Shown here: positions 22,606-30,792 of the stretch, piece after piece
Layout of the letters: each line of letters opens with the position of its first letter
How positions within the stretch are numbered: position 1 is the first letter of the stretch
Source of the DNA: Pezicula radicicola
Taxonomy: Eukaryota; Ascomycota; Leotiomycetes; Helotiales; Dermateaceae
Assembly: GCA_003008705.1 (NCBI GenBank)
Contig: PDUO01000014.1
Coordinates: 151,608 to 215,607, forward strand
DNA length: 64,000 nucleotides
Reading direction: 5' to 3'
Notes under the pieces: generated by a model
What the model saw: only the letters and a program-made list of their open reading frames with translations
Told to the model about the DNA's origin: nothing
The model's database searches: none
Program-made: the position numbers and the translations under genes

Positions 22606-25600
22606 TTACCATCCGCTAGACTCTTCAGTGTTTCTACTAGCTCCCCATGCTGAAGATTCACCAGTGTCTTTTGAGGCTTGATGAGAGTCCCAGTCACTGT
22701 TTTCTCCTCCCCATTGATTACCGGTTCCACCACCATGTTCCCCATCGTCTTTGTCATCGCATTTCGCTGCTCCTCCTTCCATTCCATGCCAGTGGTCAGC
22801 TTCTTCGATAGTTGCTGCTTCCTCGCCAGTTCGGTCTGATCGTTCTCTCGACCGCATGGCTTCAATATTGCCTGGTGTCATCTTCAGGACTGGAGTGACA
22901 AATCGATGATAGAGCCATTCGGTGTTAATCTTGTGTGACACCGCAATACAGCAACCATGTCGTCTGGCCGAATCGAAGGCTCGCTTCATCAATGGTGTTC
23001 GCCGCTTATTAGCTTTGCCAAGGTTGTATGAGCCACCAGCAACTGTACAAAACTCCGTTGCGCGAGTCATGATAACTACTGTGCGTCCGCGATCACCGGT
23101 GAATCCTAATCCCTCATTTCGTACAGGATCTGATAACGGGTTTGGGCCTTGTCCTCCTTGCATAGCATCAGTGTTCATGATACGAACTTTGTTATAGCCT
23201 ACGTCAGGATTTTCTGCATGTAACTGATCGAGAGCATGTTGATACATGCGGTGCTGTGCTTCATAATGGGTGACGATAGGGAAATCCTCAGGTGAAAAGC
23301 CCTCTGCAACCAATTTCTCAATTAGATTGATATAGAAACAAACGACGTCGATGTTAAACCATGAGCCTGTCGCTTCATCTTGCTGTTCCTTTGAACCAAT
23401 AATCTCGAAAAACCGAACAGGCAATGAACTCTGACATTCGGGGAAAAGCTTCTGATAGGCTTTGAGCAGTTCAGCAGACTTTTCATGAGTTCCTGGAACC
23501 ATTGTGACAGGTGAGTCCGTGACTTTGCCGTTGTAAATCACCTCTGATGGAATTTCCATAATGCCTGGCGGACCGCGACGGTTCATGTCCAGTGGAAAGG
23601 TGGGCCAGTGATTTCGCTCAAATATATCAAGAGCCGATACGCTAAGCATACGCATGCACCCAGGTTGGGCAGGGAGGTTGTTGTTTGGTGAGAGTTGGTT
23701 ACTGTCTCCCCAAAGCGAAATCTCATCACAATCATGTGTACCAATGAGTCCGAGTAAACCCGCCAGTGTCTCTTTTCCAGCCTCGTCGATAGCAATGTGT
23801 ACTGGATGCTTGACTGCATCGGCTGCAACTTTGGAGGAAATGGCAAATTGTGTCCCAATGAGAATATTGGCGCGTCCGAGTACGTCTTTGGCGATGAAAG
23901 AGAGATCACGAACCAGTTGTTTTCGGTCATCTCGGTTCATGTTGTCACCTTCGCGCTTGAATACACTGTATTGAGCTGCAACTGATTTCCATTTCGGCTC
24001 TTCCATAGCCTCGAGGATTTCTTGATGGATGCCCAGAACTGGGTTGATATAGCGCTTGTCTCGTACTCCTTCAGTGGATTGAGCTTGCGCTTCATTCATG
24101 AGCATGATTAACTTGACTGCTTCGGTTTGTTTAAGCATTTCCTCCGTCACCTTAGGGTGCTTGAGTTCAATCTGCCCTGTCTTAGTTCGGTGACTGACGT
24201 ATTTCAGCTTATTATCTTTTCCCCGCAGTTGATCTTCTGTAAGGGTAACAGCATTGGGATACAGCTGTTGCAGTGCAGCCATTCCAGTCTCAATCGCCTC
24301 GCGTCTCTTCTCTTCCAATTCGAAACGCTTCTTTTGCGCACGAGTTACGCGATATTTCTTCTTTCGCGAAGATGACTCAGCGCCAATGTTGTCTTCATCG
24401 ACTATGTAGTCCACAATTTGCGCCATTTCGCTCATTGCTTCCCACTTGACGGAGATCGGTGCATACAAGTTAGAGCTGTGGTAGGTTGATTCTCGCTCCA
24501 TGTCCACGTAACTCGTCGGATTGTGATGTACACTCGACAACTGCTCGCAAAACTCGTGATCATCTTTGCTCTGACCAACTAGAGCAGGTGTAAACTTTCT
24601 GTCCTCAAATGGGTTTGGACCATAGGTTGCGGTGAATTTTGAATAGAAGGTGTCCTCTTCCAACGGGTACACTGGCATTGATGCTGGCTTTAATGCTACT
24701 TCTGTTGCAGGCCGGCCTTCGTCTGGATAAGGTCCCATTCTTAAACCACCAATACGATAGAGGGGTTCAAATGATGTTGGTTCTGGGAGACGAAGTGAAC
24801 GACCCAATCTGGTACCTGGAACCCAAGCCTTGAGTGGAGTGATGTAGGCGCTGCTTTCTGGTGCTTTTCTGAGAAACTCCATGGCCTCGCTTCGGGAAAT
24901 GAACTTGAAGGAGTCTTCTTTGATCATAGTAACCGTGTACCCACTTGACTCTGCGACATCATTGGTGTTTGCAGTGGTGTCTTCATCAGCATGTTCTTCC
25001 TGGACAGCGTCGGAACTGACATCATCGGTATGCTCAGCGCCAGTGACTTCATCAGTATGCTCAGTGTCATTGTCTTCGTCAGCATGCTCAATGCCAGTGA
25101 CTTCATCAGCATGTTCTTCCTCGGCGGTGTCAGTGACTTCATCAGTATGCTNNNNNNNNNNNNNNNNNNNNNNNNNNNNNNNNNNNNNNNNNNNNNNNNN
25201 NNNNNNNNNNNNNNNNNNNNNNNNNNNNNNNNNNNNNNNNNNNNNNNNNNNNNNNNNNNNNNNNNNNNNNNNNNNNNNNNNNNNNNNNNNNNNNNNNNNN
25301 NNNNNNNNNNNNNNNNNNNNNNNNNNNNNNNNNNNNNNNNNNNNNNNNNNNNNNNNNNNNNCATTGTCTTCGTCAGCATGCTCAATGCCAGTGACTTCAT
25401 CAGCATGTTCTTCCTCGGCGGTGTCAGTGACTTCATCAGTATGCTCAGCGTCATTGTTGTCTTCGTCAGCATGCTCAGTGTCATTCGGGTCTGAGATAGG
25501 TTCAGCTGGTCTCCAAGCCAACTCCATTCCAGTGTTTGAGGTTGAAGGTTCATCTGAATCACCGGTGGCTCTGCCTTTGCCCTTTGATGCAGTAACTTGG

Positions 25601-27696
25601 GGTGGAGTCAATGATTTATGTGCTTCAGAGAAGGTCTTCGCGATGCTGTTTACCCCTTCGCTGATAAAGACTGCGTTCTCTTCACCGTCATCCTCTTCTC
25701 CCTCCTCTTCAATCTCAGCTTGGTAAGCAGCGGCAGAAGCGAGTGCCTGGTGAATCATGTAATCACTCTCCGCGTCAGCAGTGTAAAGTCGGGCGCATAC
25801 AATGCCTTTTGCTGTATCCTCGATGTCTTTGTGTCCACATTGAGTGAAACGCTTGAGCCATAACTGAACTCGCTCAGCTAGAACTGATGCCGGTTCGTTG
25901 TCTGATGCACACGCTAGAATCTGGCTAGACGGGTTGAGAATTGCTTTTGCAGCCAAAAAGCGAGCAAGTTCGTCAGTCTTTCCACTGCCAGCGATTCCTG
26001 GCACAACGAGTACTGGGAGACCGTGAGCTCCAATAGGGCATTCGTGAAAAGCCTTGATTAATCGCAGATGATCTCGATCTTCTCTGCCTTTGTGTAGTAC
26101 CGCCTTCACTTCGTCTGTACATTTAAGGAGATCTTGATACCCAACTGGAATGGCATCGCGCATACAAAAGAACTCAGCCCATAACTTCATGTTTACTGAG
26201 CGTACTCGTTGGTCCAGTCCCAATCCACGCTGATAGTCATAGTTTGGTCTGCTGCCTTGCAAGATGTTGTTGAGTGGGGTAAAAGCGGAAAGAGAAGGTT
26301 TAATTGAGGGGTTGTAGGTAAGGGTGCATGTCATGGGTCGAGCAGTAGCTGCGCTTGCCTTTGCATCTTGGATACTCATGGCTTCAAACTGCGTAGTGAT
26401 GATCTGCATCTTGTGATGTGGTCGAACCGCATCAATGTCATCATCCGCTGTCGGCAACTCGCGTGGACGCACTAGCATTCCGAACACGGTACCAGGGGCT
26501 ACCCAACTTGGGCTTGCAGAAACAACATAAGTCCATTCTTCCTCAGTACGCTTCATGTCCATGTCGAAGCTTACTCTGATGCGGTCTCCTGCTCTGAAGC
26601 GTTGACCTCCTTTGTCAGTGTCAATGAAGCCTGCATAAGCTGCGTCTCCGGGTATCTCAAGGCGCAAGACTCTCATGACCGCTACTTTTGCGTTGAATTC
26701 AGTCACGATTTCATCATCCATTTCCATTCGCTGCTTGACTGCTACAGCATTGAGAGTGACCATATTCAAGACTGACTGGAACTGATATTGAACTGTGTGA
26801 TTGACCATCGGGCGTTGATTGTGTGGCTTGATTGATGTACCAGAGTCCAACTGAGATGGAACCATTCCATGCATAATGGGCTGGGAGTAGTATTTGTCGA
26901 AGACTGTTCCTTCCTCGTGATCCCGTGTGAACTTTTCTTGAATCAATCTGACAGTCTCGCGAAGGGGAGCCGTGTCTTCGTCCAGAACCCACATATTGAT
27001 AACAGTGTTAGTCTTGCTGGTAGCCAACTTGCGCATCACCTCGATTGCGCGTTGCGTTTCTTGGTGAGGGAAGACGAGATGATTCATCAGATTCTCCGAC
27101 ATGCACTCATTGCGGATGCCTTCGTACTTGAAAGTGACATAACGTAAGAAGGGTTTACTGTTATCAGCGAACTTTGGGACTTCGCGCACAAGAGCTGGAA
27201 GACTCTTTCGAGGCATCATTATGATATCTCTTCCCGCCTCATCTTGGCCGCGTGTGTAATCTTCAATCGTAATGGCGGCTGTCTTGGAGAAGTTCTGTGA
27301 CATGAATTTGAGTCTTACGATCATCCCATCGCGTCTCATGCTTGAAGTAATTGTAGGCTCGTCCGGTAGGTGCTCTGGTTCAATTCTCAATCGCAGTTCC
27401 ATGTAACTTGGAATGTTTTCTGCGTGAACTCCCACCAGATGAAGCTCAAGAGATTCTGATGCTTGTTCCTCTCCGGCCTTATCTTTATGTGCGGTTACTC
27501 CACGTCGAACCTTCTTGGGGAAAACGGGCTCATCTTCAATTGGTGCGCCAGTATTTGGATCGATGGCGATCTTCTTGACTTTGATGTGATGACGACCGAA
27601 GGGAAAGGTATGTGCTCCTGACAGGAATGTTTGGAGACCAGGAGCGCACACAGCCTTGTAGATAAAGGTCTCAGCTTCGCGCTTTCGTTCCGCCAT
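22606..27696 (-). CDS. Large SF1 (UPF1/MOV10-type) helicase with acidic repeats and WG/GW tail, LTR-bracketed
   Basis: One intron-less ORF of 1,696 codons starts at ATG 27696 and includes 70 codons of Ns (25152-25361). Helicase motifs: Walker A VPGIAGSGKT (about residue 565), motif Ia-like QILACASDNEPASVLAERV, Walker B HIAIDEAG (about 1300), motif III WGDSNQLSP (about 1327), motif V IMNTDAMQGG (about 1508), motif VI RTVVIMTRAT (about 1537). About 730 residues separate Walker A and B, filled by an acidic tandem repeat (EHADED/EHTDEV units, about 732-915) and further sequence. The last 50 residues are Gly/Ser/Asn-rich with QWGG, AWGA and a terminal GW. The first 560 residues match nothing I know. 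It probably unwinds RNA or RNA-DNA duplexes by ATP hydrolysis. LTR fragments in the same orientation flank it on both sides, suggesting element cargo. Confidence 0.8.
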   Translation of the reverse strand: MAERKREAETFIYKAVCAPGLQTFLSGAHTFPFGRHHIKVKKIAIDPNTGAPIEDEPVFPKKVRRGVTAHKDKAGEEQASESLELHLVGVHAENIPSYMELRLRIEPEHLPDEPTITSSMRRDGMIVRLKFMSQNFSKTAAITIEDYTRGQDEAGRDIIMMPRKSLPALVREVPKFADNSKPFLRYVTFKYEGIRNECMSENLMNHLVFPHQETQRAIEVMRKLATSKTNTVINMWVLDEDTAPLRETVRLIQEKFTRDHEEGTVFDKYYSQPIMHGMVPSQLDSGTSIKPHNQRPMVNHTVQYQFQSVLNMVTLNAVAVKQRMEMDDEIVTEFNAKVAVMRVLRLEIPGDAAYAGFIDTDKGGQRFRAGDRIRVSFDMDMKRTEEEWTYVVSASPSWVAPGTVFGMLVRPRELPTADDDIDAVRPHHKMQIITTQFEAMSIQDAKASAATARPMTCTLTYNPSIKPSLSAFTPLNNILQGSRPNYDYQRGLGLDQRVRSVNMKLWAEFFCMRDAIPVGYQDLLKCTDEVKAVLHKGREDRDHLRLIKAFHECPIGAHGLPVLVVPGIAGSGKTDELARFLAAKAILNPSSQILACASDNEPASVLAERVQLWLKRFTQCGHKDIEDTAKGIVCARLYTADAESDYMIHQALASAAAYQAEIEEEGEEDDGEENAVFISEGVNSIAKTFSEAHKSLTPPQVTASKGKGRATGDSDEPSTSNTGMELAWRPAEPISDPNDTEHADEDNNDAEHTDEVTDTAEEEHADEVTGIEHADEDNXXXXXXXXXXXXXXXXXXXXXXXXXXXXXXXXXXXXXXXXXXXXXXXXXXXXXXXXXXXXXXXXXXXXXXXHTDEVTDTAEEEHADEVTGIEHADEDNDTEHTDEVTGAEHTDDVSSDAVQEEHADEDTTANTNDVAESSGYTVTMIKEDSFKFISRSEAMEFLRKAPESSAYITPLKAWVPGTRLGRSLRLPEPTSFEPLYRIGGLRMGPYPDEGRPATEVALKPASMPVYPLEEDTFYSKFTATYGPNPFEDRKFTPALVGQSKDDHEFCEQLSSVHHNPTSYVDMERESTYHSSNLYAPISVKWEAMSEMAQIVDYIVDEDNIGAESSSRKKKYRVTRAQKKRFELEEKRREAIETGMAALQQLYPNAVTLTEDQLRGKDNKLKYVSHRTKTGQIELKHPKVTEEMLKQTEAVKLIMLMNEAQAQSTEGVRDKRYINPVLGIHQEILEAMEEPKWKSVAAQYSVFKREGDNMNRDDRKQLVRDLSFIAKDVLGRANILIGTQFAISSKVAADAVKHPVHIAIDEAGKETLAGLLGLIGTHDCDEISLWGDSNQLSPNNNLPAQPGCMRMLSVSALDIFERNHWPTFPLDMNRRGPPGIMEIPSEVIYNGKVTDSPVTMVPGTHEKSAELLKAYQKLFPECQSSLPVRFFEIIGSKEQQDEATGSWFNIDVVCFYINLIEKLVAEGFSPEDFPIVTHYEAQHRMYQHALDQLHAENPDVGYNKVRIMNTDAMQGGQGPNPLSDPVRNEGLGFTGDRGRTVVIMTRATEFCTVAGGSYNLGKANKRRTPLMKRAFDSARRHGCCIAVSHKINTEWLYHRFVTPVLKMTPGNIEAMRSRERSDRTGEEAATIEEADHWHGMEGGAAKCDDKDDGEHGGGTGNQWGGENSDWDSHQASKDTGESSAWGASRNTEESSGW
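24990..25490 (-). repeat. Coding tandem repeat of acidic units with assembly gap
   Basis: Units encode EHADEDNDTEHTDEV and EHADEVTGIEHADED variants. The sequence on either side of the N block (25152-25361) is nearly identical over about 80 bp. The 210-bp gap keeps the frame. Confidence 0.9.
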
Positions 27697-27966
27697 GATG
27701 GGTGACCAAGACGCGTGCCAGAACGATGAATGTAAAAGACTTTAGGGTTCTGAAATGAATGAGGAAGTGAGGAAGGTTTGGTAGATCGAAACCGTGATGG
27801 GGAAAATGACAGATCGAAGTTTGAGAGAGTTTGTTGTTGTGGTGAAAAGGGAATATGTTGGTTGAATCTTCAGTTCTGTGTACTCTTTTCGTGCTAGTGG
27901 TTCACGTGACCACAAACAATGAAATTTTGCTTGCGAAACAGCGACGCCCACGCCATGTGCAGAATT

Positions 27967-28186
27967 TGAAGTGAAGTGAAAGGAAATAAGAAAGGTTTTA
28001 ATCTCCGGCTCCGGCTCGGATTGATTCTGACACTGAAACCACTTCTCGATCAATAAGAAGGGCCAGAAATTGAAGGTGAAGAAGGGATCTCCGGCTCCGG
28101 CTCGGATTGATTCTGACACTGAAACCACTTCTCGATCAATAAGAAGGGCCAGAGAATGAAAATAACAAAAGAAAGAAAGAAGAGTG
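27967..28186 (-). mobile_element. LTR (copy B, rearranged) between pol fragment and helicase
   Basis: Contains the 3' half of the LTR (CTTATTGATCGAGAAGTGG through CACTTCA ending at 27967). A 67-bp block is present twice, identically, at 28001-28067 and 28087-28153. Just past the LTR end, GTGGGCGTCGCTGTTTCGCAAG repeats a piece found inside LTR copy C (about 30655-30680). The 5' half of the LTR is absent or unrecognisable. Confidence 0.8.
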
Positions 28187-28287
28187 AATATATCATTACA
28201 AAGTAGTACATTATTAACATCAAACAAACAATAATAGTAATGGTGATAGTGATGAGCAGTTTTACGTCGTGCTAAGGACGTGGACCC

Positions 28288-28302
28288 CACCCCAATTCGA
28301 TC
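28288..28302 (-). promoter_or_regulatory. Pre-LTR motif (candidate polypurine-tract region), copy 2
   Basis: Minus-strand GATCGAATTGGGGTG lies about 30 bp past the pol stop codon. It is nearly identical to the motif at 22529-22543 after the helicase. Confidence 0.6.
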
Positions 28303-28335
28303 CACGACGCCCCGTCGGTGAAAAGAACTGATGCA

Positions 28336-30327
28336 TTATACAAGATAAGGCGTGGTGAGGTTTATGTATCTTGACCCTGTACTGCTCGCGTATGTCATCG
28401 ATCCCGGTTCAAAGTCAATAAGGCTCATGTTGATAGAGAAAAGGTAGGTTGGTCGCCCGTTCGGTCCCGCTGCATATGTTTCCGTTCTCAGCTTCTCTGG
28501 TTGCGGCAAATAAGTCTTGATGTCGTCCATATGATACTTCTTGACTTTGTTGTCTCCATACAAGTTAGTTACACCAGCTGATACTTCGCTGTAGATGTGG
28601 GTCATAAGTCGCGGGCCAAGCCAACGAGATTCGAGTTTCTTCCCCTTCTCCTTCTCTAGCTGATGATGACGAACTAGTACCAAGTCTCCTATTTAAGGCT
28701 TTGTCCATTGTGGTTTGCGAATAGTCTCCATCTTCTCGTGTGACTTAGCTATTAACATAGAGAGCTGGTTCCGCAATTCATCACGTCGTTCCCATAGAAA
28801 AGACCAGTGTTCACCTAGGACTGCTGCTAATGCTTCTAGATAGGAGCGCAGTTCACGGTCATGAGTTTCTTGATTTGGGGCTTCATCTCTGACTGGAGGA
28901 GGTCTCATCCACATTGGCATAAACCCGAGAAGGATATCGGCGGGATGAAAGCCATGAAGTCGAACTAGCCGAGTGTTGATGACAAGACTGATGAATGGCA
29001 TAGCTCTGTTCCAATATAGTGCCGAATCTGGCCCGTGTTCTATTACCCATTTGCGCAATTGACTAGCAACCAGTTGAACCATTCGTTCGGACAAGCCCAC
29101 TGACTAAGGGTGAGAAATAGGAGCATTGATCACTTCCGTATGATGAGATTCGAAGATGTCCCGTACTGCTGAGGCTGTGAAATAGGTGCCGTTATCCGTA
29201 TATACACATGACGGCCAACCGAAAATTGGGACTAGGTAGCGAAGCCAATACTCGATAACTGCCGCCGCATCTGCAGCATTGCAGGCATGCGTGAAGATCA
29301 TTCTTGAGAAATAATCGACGACTACCAGAATGTACTTTTCCCCGTTTTCCCCTGCTGGATCGATTGGGCCCAGGAAATCCATACCGACCATACTCCAAGG
29401 TTGAAAGGTAATGATTGGGCGGATTCGCGAATTGAGGCGCCGCGGTCCCATCCTCTGGCAGACATTGCATGTAGCTTGCCATTCATCTACATCTCTTACT
29501 CGATCCGGCCAAAAGAACTGCCCCACGAGTTTGTGCAATGTGAGAGGTGACGCGTAATGTCCATGACAGTCGTGCGCCCATGCCAATATGTCAGGAACCT
29601 CGTCATCAAATATGCATTTTGCGGGTTTGCCGTTACGTTCTAAGTAGATAAGGTGATGTCCCGTGATACGATACCGTGTGCTAACTCTCTTGACTTGCTT
29701 TTTCTTGGATCTCGCCAGGTCTTTCAGTCCTTCATCACCATGTAAGATGAATCGTACAATAGGTCCATAGACTGGATGTGGTTCAAAATGGGCCATAGGT
29801 CTCCATTCCTTTTCGACATAAGGTGAAAACGGCTTCAATGCTCCATCATCCTCTTGAATGAACTGTCCGGCAAATACGGGCCGGTCTCGATATTCTCTTG
29901 TGTGCACGTCTTGAAGGTGACCCGGTAATCGCGAGAGCCCATCAGCAATCTTTATCAGAGTAGTTCTGGCTGGACGGTGATGAATTTCGATGTCGTACTC
30001 AGTCAATCTGTCCATCCATCGAGCAATTTTTCCATGAGCATCATCTCCTTTCCCCAGTACGGTGAGTAGAGCATTGTGATCTGTATATATCTTCACTGGG
30101 TATAGGCTTCCAACTACGAGCCATCTAACTTCCGCGAGACACCGTACCACTGCAAGGGCTTCTCTTTCTGTTGTAGTGTAACGTGTTTCAGCATCCGCGA
30201 GTTTGAATGACATGAATTGATTGATCCGAATGTTGTCCTTGACCTGACCTGTGGCTTCCGTCCCTGATGGGCAATCATGTGTGAACCAGTTCTTCCCTGA
30301 TCGCCCAGATTTTGTTTCCTTTGGCAT
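28336..30327 (-). pseudogene. Ty3/gypsy pol fragment: RNase H and integrase, two stops
   Basis: One frame contains the end of RNase H (ETRYTTTEREALAVVRCLAE, IYTDHNALLTVLGKGDD, IKIADGLSRL). The integrase follows: a HHCC-type zinc region with HGHYASPLTLHKL and CNVCQRMG, catalytic Asp in GMDFLGP and VYTDNGTYF, and Glu in GLSERMVQL. The SH3-like tail is GPRLMTHIYSEVSAGVTNLY. It is interrupted by TAG at 29104-29106, between the second Asp and the Glu, and by TAA at 28693-28695. Gag, protease and reverse transcriptase are missing: the leader after LTR copy C joins directly to RNase H. It therefore cannot make a working polyprotein. Confidence 0.85.
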
Positions 30328-30511
30328 CTATAGGTCGTTCGAGATAGGTGATTTCGTGAACTCAAGGTAAAGAAGAGTGCGGGGTGGTTCGAGAGGAGGG
30401 GTAGGTGATGTTCTGGCGACTTAGTGAGGGATCTGTGTATGCAGAGAGTCGCCTTGCTGGTATCGTGAGAAACCCGGCTCTCAAGGTTCTAGGGCCTGAT
30501 CGATCTACGAC

Positions 30512-30792
30512 TAAAGTGAAGTGAAAGGAAATAAGAAAGGCTTTAATCTCCGGCTCTTGGCTCGGATTGACTCTGATACTGAAACCACTTCTCGATCAAT
30601 AAGAAGGGCCAGAAACTAAAAATAACAAAAAGAAAGAAAGAAAGGATCTCTACTTGCGAAGACAGCGACGCCCACCTGAGGGAGCCAAAAGTGTGGTAGG
30701 ATGAATTCGTAGCTGGGCAAGTTCACGTAAGATTGTGAGGCTAATCCTCTTTGGGTTGGTTGCTTCACGTGATACAAATTTCCACCTCCACA
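30512..30792 (-). mobile_element. LTR (copy C), 5' to the pol fragment
   Basis: Starts TGTGGAGGTGGAAATTTG at 30792 on the minus strand and runs through all blocks shared with copy A. It ends ...CACTTTA, where copies A and B end CACTTCA, a C-to-T change. About 281 bp, the most complete copy of this family in the window. Confidence 0.85.

Noticed and set aside
25618..25863. Plus-strand frames 24881-25863 rich in Ser/Cys repeats
   Set aside because: Antisense of the acidic helicase repeat; no independent evidence.
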